Below the pieces are notes generated by a model. It was not told the DNA's origin. It did not search any database and saw only the letters and a program-made list of their open reading frames with translations. The translations under genes and the position numbers were made by a program. From assembly GCA_016703225.1 (NCBI GenBank), contig JADJCM010000001.1, forward strand, positions 558,001 to 622,000: DNA of 64,000 bases. Reading direction: 5' to 3'. Below are positions 49,093-58,477 of the stretch, piece after piece. This DNA is from Lysobacterales bacterium (GTDB lineage Bacteria; Pseudomonadota; Gammaproteobacteria; Xanthomonadales; Ahniellaceae). The first letter of the stretch is position 1. Every line of letters begins with the position of its first letter.

Positions 49093-50352
49093 TCAGCGTC
49101 CAGCGCGGCCGAGCATGGCGTGCAGCAGCACGTTGCCGCCGGCCTCGATCCATTCCGGCTTGGCGTCTTCGACTTCGTTGTGGCTGATGCCATCGACGCA
49201 GGGCACGAAGATCATCGAGGTCGGCGCCACCTGCGCCAGGTAACAGGCATCGTGGCCGGCACCGGCAACGATATCGCGATGCGAATAGCCGAAGCGCTCG
49301 GCACCGGCACGCACCGAGGCGACGCACTCGGCATCGAATGGCACCGGCGCGTAGTAGAAGATCTGCTCCAGCCGCTGCACCTCGACCCGCGTCTCCGCAG
49401 CGATCTGCGCCACGGCCGCGCGCACCTTGCGGTCCATCTCGGCGAGTACGGCATCTTCGGGATGGCGGATGTCGATGGTGAAGAACACGCGGCCGGGAAT
49501 CACGTTGCGCGAGTTCGGATGGTTCTGGATCATGCCGACCGTCGCGCAGGCATAGGGCGCGTGCTCGAGGCCGATGCGGTTGACGCAGTCGATCATGCGC
49601 GCGGCGGCGAGCAACGCGTCCTTGCGGCGCGGCATCGGCGTCGGTCCCGCGTGCGATTCCTGGCCGATGAACTCGACCTCGTACCAGCGCTGTCCCTGCG
49701 CGTGCGTGACGACGCCGATGGTCTTGCCCTCGGCTTCCAGGATCGGGCCCTGCTCGATGTGCAGTTCGAACGCAGCATGGATCGGCTTGCCCATCGGCAC
49801 ATCGCCGGCGTAGCCGATGCGCGCGAGTTCCTGGCCCATGGTCACACCGTGGATGTCGGCGCGCGACAGGCCGTAGTCGAGCGTGAACACGCCGGCGAAC
49901 ACGCCCGAGGCAACCATCGCCGGCGCGAAACGCGAGCCTTCCTCGTTGGTCCAGATCACCACCTCGACCGGGCGCTCGGTGGTGATGCCATGATCGTTCA
50001 ACGAACGAATCACCTCCAGCCCACCGAGCACGCCGTAGATGCCGTCGAACTTGCCGCCGGTGGGCTGCGAGTCCGCATGCGACCCGGTCACCACCGGCGC
50101 CAGCGAATCGTCACGACCGGCGCGACGCGCGAACACGTTGCCCATGCGATCGACGCGGATCGTGCACCCGGCCTGCTTCGCCCAACGCACGAACAGGTCG
50201 CGACCGTCGCGGTCGAGATCAGTCAGCGCCAGCCGGCAGACGCCACCCTTCGGCGTCGCACCGATCTTCGCCATCTCCATCAACGAGTCCCACAAGCGCC
50301 GGCCATTGATGCGCAAGTCGGCGGACAGTTCGGGTTTGGGTTGGGCGTTCAT
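49093..50352 (-). CDS. hyuC: Zinc-dependent N-carbamoyl amidohydrolase (beta-ureidopropionase / HyuC type, M20 family)
   Basis: The enzyme releases CO2 and ammonia from N-carbamoyl-beta-alanine, or from related N-carbamoyl amino acids. The 419-residue protein shows the di-metal motifs GSHADSQPTGGKFDG, NEEGSRF and HIEQGP, the substrate arginine region SRNVIPGRVFF and the final histidine in DGISHNE. It follows mmsA by 33 nt. Together with the preTA-hydA operon it supplies the third step of reductive pyrimidine breakdown. Confidence 0.92.
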   Translation of the reverse strand: MNAQPKPELSADLRINGRRLWDSLMEMAKIGATPKGGVCRLALTDLDRDGRDLFVRWAKQAGCTIRVDRMGNVFARRAGRDDSLAPVVTGSHADSQPTGGKFDGIYGVLGGLEVIRSLNDHGITTERPVEVVIWTNEEGSRFAPAMVASGVFAGVFTLDYGLSRADIHGVTMGQELARIGYAGDVPMGKPIHAAFELHIEQGPILEAEGKTIGVVTHAQGQRWYEVEFIGQESHAGPTPMPRRKDALLAAARMIDCVNRIGLEHAPYACATVGMIQNHPNSRNVIPGRVFFTIDIRHPEDAVLAEMDRKVRAAVAQIAAETRVEVQRLEQIFYYAPVPFDAECVASVRAGAERFGYSHRDIVAGAGHDACYLAQVAPTSMIFVPCVDGISHNEVEDAKPEWIEAGGNVLLHAMLGRAGR

Positions 50353-50385
50353 TGCGGAATCCCTCTCGGAGGTGGGAACGATGAC

Positions 50386-51891
<1,506 letters not shown>

Positions 51892-51916
51892 GGTCGCTCT
51901 TTCGGGATTCGGGCTT

Positions 51917-51929
51917 GTGGTTTTACCAC
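51917..51929. promoter_or_regulatory. Palindrome GTGGTTTTACCAC upstream of mmsA
   Basis: Perfect 5-bp arms around TTT lie 25 bp before the mmsA start. The core TGGT-NNN-ACCA fits the operator form of FadR-subfamily GntR regulators. No regulator gene is present in the window, so the assignment is a hypothesis. Confidence 0.5.
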
Positions 51930-51980
51930 CAGCGCGCAACCGGGACGAGCACTGCGCCGGCATTTCGCGGCGTTCACCGC

Positions 51981-52400
51981 TCAGGCATCGTTGCGTTCGG
52001 CCGGCACGATCAGGCGCACGCGTGGAAAGTAGTTGCGGTAGCGGCGACCGTCGCGGGTGAGGATGGCGCAGCCCAGCACCGCAGCGTGCGCGCCGATGAA
52101 GAAGTCGGCCAACACGTTCGCCTTGGTTCCGCCGCTGCGGCGATATTCGACAAAGGCTCGACCGGCCAGGAACAACGCAGCACGCGGCAATTCTGCTACG
52201 AGCAGACCCATGCCGGTGACGGTGGAGTCCAAGGCGGCAACCGATTCGAAGCCCAGCGACAGTTCCGAGTAGATCACCGGATTGATGACCAACTCGTGCA
52301 CCTTCGCCTGGATGCGCAACTGGCGTAGCGACCAATCGCCCCACTCGGGGTCATCTTCGAGCACATCCAGCAGGACGTTGGTGTCGACCAGAACCACCAC
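51981..52400 (-). CDS. vapC: PIN-domain toxin VapC
   Basis: VapC toxins are Mg-dependent ribonucleases, often cutting tRNA. The ~139-residue product has the PIN acidic residues: D in VDTNVLLD near the start, E in YSELSLGF, D in ADFFIGAHA and D in TRDGRRY. The start is uncertain. GTG at 52400 is used here, while a TTG at 52412 would overlap the antitoxin stop as TTGA. It lies downstream of vapB on the same strand, the usual order. Confidence 0.85.
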   Translation of the reverse strand: MVVLVDTNVLLDVLEDDPEWGDWSLRQLRIQAKVHELVINPVIYSELSLGFESVAALDSTVTGMGLLVAELPRAALFLAGRAFVEYRRSGGTKANVLADFFIGAHAAVLGCAILTRDGRRYRNYFPRVRLIVPAERNDA

Positions 52401-52408
52401 GACCGCGC

Positions 52409-52648
52409 TCAATCCGCGCCGCGCAACAACGCCATCAGCTCGTCGGTGCGCCACTTCACCTGCGCCTTGCCGCGCGCCGAAGCGAAACGATCGCGCTTGG
52501 CAGTGTCGCCGCTGCCGGCCTTGTGCACGACCACCTCGCCTGCATGATTGACATCGAAGTCCACGCCGTCACCCGGCGACAGACGCAGCGCTTCGCGCAC
52601 CCGCTTCGGTATCGTGACCTGGCCCTTGACGGTCATCGTCGTGGTCAT
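52409..52648 (-). CDS. vapB: AbrB-type antitoxin VapB
   Basis: The 79-residue protein begins MTTTMTVKGQVTIPKRVREA, the SpoVT/AbrB swapped-hairpin DNA-binding motif, and ends in a basic/acidic tail that would wrap the toxin. GGGAG lies upstream. It would neutralise VapC and repress the pair through the repeats at 52663-52690. Confidence 0.88.
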   Translation of the reverse strand: MTTTMTVKGQVTIPKRVREALRLSPGDGVDFDVNHAGEVVVHKAGSGDTAKRDRFASARGKAQVKWRTDELMALLRGAD

Positions 52649-52662
52649 GTGCGTCTCCCAGG

Positions 52663-52690
52663 GTAATACACAGTGTCATCAATGTAATAC
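52663..52690 (-). promoter_or_regulatory. Direct repeats GTAATAC at 21-bp spacing before vapB
   Basis: GTAATAC occurs at 52663-52669 and again at 52684-52690, exactly two helical turns apart, 15 bp upstream of vapB. The arrangement suits co-operative binding of two antitoxin dimers on one face of DNA. The function is inferred; the repeats are seen directly. Confidence 0.55.
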
Positions 52691-52763
52691 CAGAGCGCAA
52701 GGCACCACGGCAAGCCAGCCACCGCAGCCGCAGACTCACCTCGATTGCAGAACTGGAACCGCG

Positions 52764-53108
52764 TCAGCTGGCATCCAGCACCGCCTGCAGCCGCGCCAGC
52801 GCCTCTTCGACGATTTCCTTCGGCGCGCGCTCGATGCGACGCGCCTTGCGTGCCGCCAGATCCATGATGCGAATCTTGTTCACCAGCGCAACTCCTTGCG
52901 TCTTGCAGCCGGTGCCGATCAGGCTGACGGCGAAGCCGGCATGGCGCGCGTGATCGCCGCCCTGCGTGATCGGTGCAACCAACACGTCGCCGAAACGGTT
53001 GAACTCGCGCCCGCTCAGCACCAACGCCGGGCGCGTGCCGCGCTGTTCGTGCCCGAGCACGGGATCGAGCGGAACCAGCACCACGTCGCCACGATCAAAT
53101 ACCGCCAT
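52764..53108 (-). CDS. MazF/PemK family toxin
   Basis: The product is a predicted sequence-specific mRNA endoribonuclease. It has 114 residues, starting at MAVFDRGDVVLVPLDPVLGHEQRG, the typical PemK opening with the catalytic R in RGTRPALVLS, followed by VLVAPITQGG. The ATG shares one base with the antitoxin stop (TGATG). The C-terminal helix ends RLQAVLDAS. Confidence 0.88.
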   Translation of the reverse strand: MAVFDRGDVVLVPLDPVLGHEQRGTRPALVLSGREFNRFGDVLVAPITQGGDHARHAGFAVSLIGTGCKTQGVALVNKIRIMDLAARKARRIERAPKEIVEEALARLQAVLDAS

Positions 53109-53359
53109 CACCACACCTCGTTGCCAACCGGCCGTGCCGACTCCCACAGCCGCAGGTCGGCGGGCGGCAGCGCTTTCGGATCACACTGGGCAATCAGGTC
53201 GGCCAGCACGTACTTGCGCTTGCGCGTCAGCACGACGCTGCCGTCCACCGTCGTGCTGAGTGTCATCGACTGCCCGGCGGCCAACCCGAGATCCCGCAAC
53301 AGCGGCGGTGGCAACACCGCCACCGTACTGTTGCCGTACTTGCGCAAGACGACTTCCAT
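53108..53359 (-). CDS. MazE/ChpS-type antitoxin
   Basis: The 83-residue protein begins MEVVLRKYGNSTVAVLPPPL, the AbrB-like MazE DNA-binding fold (GNS.AV.lP). The rest is a flexible tail expected to bind the MazF toxin encoded next to it. The ATG at 53359 is preferred over 53377 because AGGTG precedes it and the family starts there. Confidence 0.85.
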   Translation of the reverse strand: MEVVLRKYGNSTVAVLPPPLLRDLGLAAGQSMTLSTTVDGSVVLTRKRKYVLADLIAQCDPKALPPADLRLWESARPVGNEVW

Positions 53360-53392
53360 CGCACACCTGTTAAGCAATGTTGAACGGCTCCT

Positions 53393-53421
53393 AGGCTAAA
53401 CCTGGCACAGCCTGCGGTCAA
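53393..53421 (-). promoter_or_regulatory. Candidate promoter of the mazEF-like pair
   Basis: On the minus strand TTGACC (53421-53416) and TAGCCT (53398-53393) are 17 nt apart, 33 bp upstream of the antitoxin start. The -35 is good and the -10 weak. Confidence 0.35.
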
Positions 53422-53569
53422 CCGTGCTGTTCGCCTTTGTCGCTTTCGTCCTCGGCGTCTGCCCCCGTCAGGTTGCCTTCCTGTCTCCGCCCCCCGGTCG
53501 CAAGCGCTGCGACGGACCTGTGTTGTGCTGGTCTTGCCGGCGCTGGGCCGGGGTTGCGGGAGGCGGGTG

Positions 53570-54208
53570 ATGAACGAGCGGGTGCAGGTGATGGTGCCGG
53601 TGTACGACACGCTGCGGTTGCGGCTGACGGCGGAGCGGTTGGTGAAGCGTACGTCGATCGCGGTGATGGTCGAGGTGGTGGCGCTGGTGTCGGCGCAGGA
53701 CCGCGATGTGGCGGGACTGGAGAGCAGGGTGCGAACCGCGTTGAAGCAGTTCGTCGATGCGCAGTGGCACACCGCGATGACCGAGCGCACGCGTGATGAC
53801 TCGGGCTTCGAGCGGGTCAAGCTGATGGGATACGCGCGCGTGCCGCGCGAGGAGAACGTGAACCTGGTCGAGCGTGCGCGCCTCGCCAGTTGCGAGGGTC
53901 TGGCGATCCAGAATCCAGGGGTGGACTACAAGCTGCTTCCGTCGATGCTGGTCGCCGAGACCGAGAAGCTGCACGGCGACTTGATCCGCCAGGCGCAGGC
54001 GCGCATCGTCGAGTTCAACGAGCTGACCAGTCGGCAATGGCGGATCGGAAACATCCAGTTCGGCGTGCGCGACCACGACGAAGTCGAGTACAGCCCGAAA
54101 CTGGCGCGGCGCGAGACCGCACGCTATGGCTCGGACGAGCACGATGTGCTGCTGACTTCGGAGCGCATCAGCATGATCGCGGAGGTGGAGTTGCGGGCGC
54201 TGCCGTAG
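53570..54208 (+). CDS. Hypothetical cytoplasmic protein
   Basis: The 212-residue product starts at MNERVQVMVPVYDTLRLRLT, with GGAGG 7 nt ahead. It has no signal peptide or membrane segment. A helical part (about 40-75) is followed by a charged middle (ERTRDDSGFERVKLMGYARVP) and a C-terminal half with EKLHGDLIRQAQARIVEFNEL. The overall rhythm faintly recalls SIMPL/DUF541 proteins, but I cannot support that assignment. It stands alone beside the toxin-antitoxin genes and converges on the RDD protein gene. The leader of ~210 bp back to the antitoxin holds only the divergent promoter candidates. Confidence 0.6.
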   Translation: MNERVQVMVPVYDTLRLRLTAERLVKRTSIAVMVEVVALVSAQDRDVAGLESRVRTALKQFVDAQWHTAMTERTRDDSGFERVKLMGYARVPREENVNLVERARLASCEGLAIQNPGVDYKLLPSMLVAETEKLHGDLIRQAQARIVEFNELTSRQWRIGNIQFGVRDHDEVEYSPKLARRETARYGSDEHDVLLTSERISMIAEVELRALP

Positions 54209-54231
54209 GCGGAGGGGGAGGCAGGGCAATC

Positions 54232-54246
54232 GCGGCCACAGGCCGC
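54232..54246. repeat. Short REP-like palindrome GCGGCC-ACA-GGCCGC
   Basis: Perfect 6-bp arms around ACA lie just after the hypothetical gene and are followed by CTCCCACA. This wording recurs in intergenic REP sequences of Pseudomonas and Xanthomonadales. Only one copy is seen here. Confidence 0.45.
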
Positions 54247-54294
54247 TCCCACACCACGGCTGCGGCGAGAGGCTCTCGCAAGCGGACTCCAGCG

Positions 54295-54317
54295 GGAGGC
54301 CCCGACGAGGGGCCTCC
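54295..54317. terminator. Hairpin between convergent genes
   Basis: GGAGGCCCC at 54295-54303 pairs perfectly with GGGGCCTCC at 54309-54317 around GACGA. It lies 12 bp from the stop of the RDD protein gene and 87 bp from that of the hypothetical gene. There is no T-run; it probably acts as a bidirectional 3'-end structure. Confidence 0.5.
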
Positions 54318-54329
54318 TGATGGGTTCGA

Positions 54330-55190
54330 TCAGTGCCAGCCGCCCGAGGAGAGCGCGGCGATGGCAATGCCGATGAGCACGATCATGCCGAGGAACATCA
54401 GTCCGGTGAGCACCAGCACGATGATGGCGACTGCGCCGAGTCCTTCCTGCTGCAGCTCGGGCGTGGCGGTGAAGGCGTGCTTGTCGACGACCAGGGTGTC
54501 GCACATCAAATCATGCAACGCCTGCTTGCGTTCGGTGAACGCGGCCATGATCAGGCCGATGCACAGCAGTAGACTGCTCAGCATGTAGCCGAAGTAGCGT
54601 CCGAACGCGCGCAGGAAGCTGATGCGGGTACCGTCCACGCGCGTGACCTTGATGCCGACCGCCATCTTGCCGAGCGTCGCCTGGTTCGACGAGGAGTGCA
54701 TCCAGCTCATGTAGACCAGGGGAACACCCATGGCGAACAGATAGTAGAGCAAGGTCAGCAGCACGTTGCTCCCGGTACCCAGCTGCGCGAAGTCGCCGAA
54801 CCCGGCACCGAGCACCAGGAACACCGGGATCATCAGCATCCAGGTCAGGAAACCGGTGACGAAGCTGTCGAGGATCACCGCCGCAAAGCGCTTCCAGAAT
54901 CCGGCGTAGACCACGTGCCCGCCGGCCACGACCGCGCCCTCGTCGTGCAGCTGCGCGCGCGGTGGCGCGTAGGGGGATACCGGTTCGCCCGGCGTCGGCG
55001 GTACCGGTGGTGCGCCAGCACCGACCACTTCGCCCATCACCTCGCGCCAGGGCTTCCAGCCATCCAGCCCTTCGCGCCATACCGGCGTGTCCGGCTGCAG
55101 TTCACCGCGCGCATGCAGCGCGGCCAGTTCGGTCGGGCTGAGCGGTCCGTGACGATTGCGCTGGGCGTCGCCGTAATACCAGGTGGCCAT
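54330..55190 (-). CDS. RDD family membrane protein with N-terminal GYF_2 domain
   Basis: The 286-residue product starts at MATWYYGDAQRNRHGPLSPTEL with AAGGAA upstream; the very long frame continuing to 57443 is shadow. Residues 1-55 form a GYF_2 domain (GPLSPTELAALHARGELQPDTPVWREG, quoted in part). Residues ~95-250 form an RDD domain with the signature residues in AGFWKRFAAVILDS and LGKMAVGIKVTRVDG. A last membrane segment lies at the C-terminus. RDD proteins are small multi-pass proteins of mostly unknown role; some act as Na+/H+ antiporters. Confidence 0.88.
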   Translation of the reverse strand: MATWYYGDAQRNRHGPLSPTELAALHARGELQPDTPVWREGLDGWKPWREVMGEVVGAGAPPVPPTPGEPVSPYAPPRAQLHDEGAVVAGGHVVYAGFWKRFAAVILDSFVTGFLTWMLMIPVFLVLGAGFGDFAQLGTGSNVLLTLLYYLFAMGVPLVYMSWMHSSSNQATLGKMAVGIKVTRVDGTRISFLRAFGRYFGYMLSSLLLCIGLIMAAFTERKQALHDLMCDTLVVDKHAFTATPELQQEGLGAVAIIVLVLTGLMFLGMIVLIGIAIAALSSGGWH

Positions 55191-55310
55191 GCATGTTCCT
55201 TGAGACGACGAATGCGAGGCGGCGAGCTTATCGCGGACGTGGGCTGCTGCCACAGCCCGGCTTGATGGCGATACGCTCTGGCGCCTGCACGCCGCATTCC
55301 GGAGCCGCCG

Positions 55311-56579
55311 ATGGACTTGATCGTTCGCCATGCCAACCTGCCGGATGGGCGCGTCGACATCGACATCGGCGTGCGCGGCGGACGCATCGAGACGGTCGAG
55401 CGCGGACTGGCGGCCAGCGCCGGCGAGGAGATCGACGCGCGCGATTGCCTGGTGTCGCCGGCGTTCGTGGACGCGCATTTCCATCTGGACTCGGCGCTGA
55501 GCTATGGCCAGCCGCGGGTGAACCAGAGCGGCACCCTGCTCGAGGGCATTGCGCTGTGGGGCGAGTTGAAGCCGCTGCTGACGATGGAGGCGATCGTCGA
55601 GCGCGCGCTGCGTTACTGCGATCTCGCGGTCAGCCAGGGCCTGCTCGCGATCCGCTCGCATGTCGATGTCTGCGACGACCGTCTGCTCGCGGTCGAGGCG
55701 CTGCTGCAGGTCAAGAAGACGGTCGCGCCATATCTGAACCTGCAACTGGTCGCATTCCCGCAGGACGGGCTGTACCGATCGGCGAATGGCGAACGCAACC
55801 TGCTGCGCGCGCTCGATCTCGGCGTCGAAGTCGTCGGTGGCATCCCGCACTTCGAGCGCACCATGGCCGAGGGTGCGCGCTCGGTCACGCGCCTGTGCGA
55901 GATCGCCGCCGCACGCGGGCTGCGCGTTGATCTGCACTGCGACGAGTCCGACGATCCACAGTCGCGCCATATCGAAACGCTGGCCGCAGAGACGCACCGC
56001 CTCGGCCTGCACGGTCGCGTCGCCGGATCGCACCTGACCTCGATGCACTCGATGGACAACTACTATGTGTCCAAGCTGCTGCCGCTGATGGCCGAGGCCG
56101 GCGTCGCGGCGATCGCCAATCCGCTGATCAACATCACCCTGCAGGGCCGTCATGACGGCTACCCGAAGCGCCGCGGCATGACGCGCGTGCCGGAGCTGCT
56201 CGCCGCCGGCGTCCACGTCGGATTCGGGCACGACTGCGTGATGGACCCGTGGTACGCCTTCGGATCGGGCGACATGCTGGAGGTCGCGCACATGGCCGTG
56301 CACGTCGCGCAGATGACCTCGCAGGTGGCGATCCGCCAGTGCTTCGAGGCGATCACCACGAACCCGGCGCGAATCCTCGGACTCGAAGCGTATGGCATCG
56401 CACCGGGCTGCCACGCCGATCTGGTGGTGCTGCAGGCGCAGGACGCTTTCGATGCGATCCGGCTCAAGGCCAATCGTCTGCAGGTGATCCGTCGCGGCAA
56501 GGTGGTGGCGCGCAATCCGCCGCGCGAAGCGCAGCTGGCGCTGCCGGGGCGGCCGCAGTTGCTGCGCTTGCAGCGGTAG
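55311..56579 (+). CDS. codA: Cytosine deaminase (amidohydrolase, CodA family)
   Basis: CodA converts cytosine to uracil and ammonia. The 422-residue protein has metal ligands H56 and H58 (DAHFHLD), H209 and D308, catalytic E212 (HCDESDD), H241 (SHLTSMHS) and the NPLINITLQGR and YPKRRGMTRV blocks that match E. coli CodA closely. GGAG lies 6 nt before ATG. The residue after the catalytic aspartate is C309 (GHDCVMDPWY), where E. coli has D314, a position known to tune substrate choice. The product would feed uracil to the preTA pathway encoded in the same window. Confidence 0.88.
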   Translation: MDLIVRHANLPDGRVDIDIGVRGGRIETVERGLAASAGEEIDARDCLVSPAFVDAHFHLDSALSYGQPRVNQSGTLLEGIALWGELKPLLTMEAIVERALRYCDLAVSQGLLAIRSHVDVCDDRLLAVEALLQVKKTVAPYLNLQLVAFPQDGLYRSANGERNLLRALDLGVEVVGGIPHFERTMAEGARSVTRLCEIAAARGLRVDLHCDESDDPQSRHIETLAAETHRLGLHGRVAGSHLTSMHSMDNYYVSKLLPLMAEAGVAAIANPLINITLQGRHDGYPKRRGMTRVPELLAAGVHVGFGHDCVMDPWYAFGSGDMLEVAHMAVHVAQMTSQVAIRQCFEAITTNPARILGLEAYGIAPGCHADLVVLQAQDAFDAIRLKANRLQVIRRGKVVARNPPREAQLALPGRPQLLRLQR

Positions 56580-56592
56580 CCGAGGAAGCACG

Positions 56593-57554
56593 GTGAATCG
56601 CTGGCAGGATGCGGTGGCGCTGCGAGCACGCGTGCTGGTGCTCTTGTGCGCTGCAGGGCTGCTGCTGCCGTGGCTGGCGCGGCGCTTCGCCGATTCGAGG
56701 GGCGCCTGCCCTGGCTGCTCGATCTGGGCGCGCACTGGCAGTGGCTGTATGCCGCCGTCCTGCTGCTCTGCGGCGCGCTGGCGGCGTTGCGACAACCGCA
56801 CTGGCTGCTGGCACTGCCCTTCGCTGCCTTGCCCTGGTTCAGCGCAGCACCGGGCGCCCCGGCAAGCACGGCTGCTGCAGCGCCCACACTCGCCATCGCC
56901 ATCGCCAATGTGCAGCACGACAATCCGCAGCCACAGCTGCTGCTGGACTGGCTCGCCGCGACCGACCCCGACCTGGTGATCGTGCTCGAAGCGAGCACCG
57001 CGCTGGCACCGACGCTGGCCGCGCTGCCGGACTATCCGCACCAGCAGATCGAGCCCGCTGATGACCCCTTCGGCATCGCGCTGCTGTCGCGATTCCCGCT
57101 GACCGCGGTCGCGGTGCAGCACGACGAGTTCGGCATCGCGCGCATCGAAGCGCAGCTCGAGTGGCAGGGCCAATGCATGGATCTCGTCGCCTGGCATCCG
57201 ATGCCGCCGCTGTCGCCGGTGTACCGGCAGGCACGCGATCGCCGGTTGCAAAGCCTTGCAGCAGGAGTTGACGGCAGACCGCGCATCGTCGCCGGCGATC
57301 TCAATGCGAGCCCGTGGTCCTCGGCATTCGCCGGACTCGACGACCTCGGACTGCGCCGCGCCAGCGGGCTCGCACCGACCTGGCCGAGCGCCGGTCGGGG
57401 CGTCATCGGCATCCCGATCGACCAGGTGCTGGTCAGTCGGCACTGGGCGGTGCGCGCCTCAGAGCGCGGGCCCGACATCGGTTCCGACCACTATCCGCTG
57501 CGGGTCGAACTGGTGCTCGATGCGGACGCGAAGGGCGCGGCCTGCACGCCGTAG
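56593..57554 (+). pseudogene. Frameshifted endonuclease/exonuclease/phosphatase-family membrane protein
   Basis: A GTG at 56593 with GAGGAAG just upstream opens a frame coding a membrane segment (VLVLLCAAGLLLPWLARRF). The next membrane segments and the whole EEP domain (FEGRLPWLLDLGAHWQW onward) lie in another frame. The frames meet at 56692-56694, and adding one base would restore a single ~320-residue protein. EEP motifs are present: NVQHDNPQ, IVLEAS, GDLNASPW and GSDHYPL. In the present sequence a start at 56646 would give a 302-residue product without the first helix. It follows codA by 13 nt. It may be a real mutation or a sequencing error. Confidence 0.72.
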
Positions 57555-57570
57555 TTTCGAGCGGCACCGG

Positions 57571-58431
57571 CTACGGCGTCGCTTCGGTCAGGGCTCGATA
57601 CAGCGCGTTCTTCGACGCCCCGCTGATCTCGGCAGCGAGCTTGGCAGCGCGGCTCGCCGACATCTCGGTCGCGAGGCGACGCGCCAGCGCAATCGCATCG
57701 CGTTCCTTGCGCGCCGTCACCATGTCGCGATCGGCGCCGGCGATCAGCAGCACGAATTCGCCGAGCTGTTGTTCCGGATCGGCCGCGACGCGCGCCTGCA
57801 GTTCCGCCAGGGTGCCGCGCAGGATGGTTTCATGCAGCTTGGTGATTTCGCGCGCGATCGCAGCGCGGCGCTCGCCGCCGAACACGGTCACGGCATCGGC
57901 CAGCGACTCGACGATGCGGTGCTTGGCCTCGAAGAAGATCAACGTGCGCGAATCATCGACCAGCGCTTGGAACACCTCGCGCCGCGCACCCGGCTTGGTC
58001 GGCAGAAAGCCTTCGAAGCTGAAGCGGTCGCTGGCCAGGCCGGACACCGACAGCGCCGCGATCGGCGCGCTCGGCCCGGGAATCGGCACCACGCGCACGC
58101 CGGCGGCGATCGCGGCCTGCACCAGGCGGTAGCCGGGATCGCTGACCAGCGGCGTACCGGCATCCGAGATCAGCGCGATGCGCTCGCCGGCGAGCATGCG
58201 CTCGACCAGCTTTGCCGACGCCTGTGCCTCGTTGTGCTCGTGCAGGGCCACCGCCGGCGCGCCCGCCCCGACCAGCGCCAGCAGCGGCGCGCTGTGGCGG
58301 GTGTCCTCGCAGGCAATGCGGTCGGCGCTGCGCAGCGTGTCGATGGCGCGCGCTGAAAGGTCGTCGCGGTGCCCGATCGGGGTCGCGACGACATACAGGC
58401 AACCGGCGGCGGGGGGCGCGTGGGCGGACAT
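57571..58431 (-). CDS. rsmI: 16S rRNA (cytidine1402-2'-O)-methyltransferase RsmI
   Basis: RsmI methylates the ribose of C1402, the same base that RsmH modifies. The 286-residue product starts at MSAHAPPAAGCLYVVATPIGH. Motifs of the tetrapyrrole-methylase-like fold are present: VVATPIGHRDDLSARA, CEDTRH, LISDAGTPLVSDPGYRLV and PIPGPSA. It is divergent from lpoA, 46 nt apart. Confidence 0.96.
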   Translation of the reverse strand: MSAHAPPAAGCLYVVATPIGHRDDLSARAIDTLRSADRIACEDTRHSAPLLALVGAGAPAVALHEHNEAQASAKLVERMLAGERIALISDAGTPLVSDPGYRLVQAAIAAGVRVVPIPGPSAPIAALSVSGLASDRFSFEGFLPTKPGARREVFQALVDDSRTLIFFEAKHRIVESLADAVTVFGGERRAAIAREITKLHETILRGTLAELQARVAADPEQQLGEFVLLIAGADRDMVTARKERDAIALARRLATEMSASRAAKLAAEISGASKNALYRALTEATP

Positions 58432-58477
58432 GGCTTCGCTATCATCGCGGCCCTGCTGTTCTTTTGCGAGCACGCGC

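Noticed and set aside
54330..57443. A 1037-codon minus-strand frame containing the RDD protein
   Set aside because: Only the last 286 codons are real, from the ATG at 55190 with a ribosome binding site. The upstream part is antisense to codA and the EEP gene.
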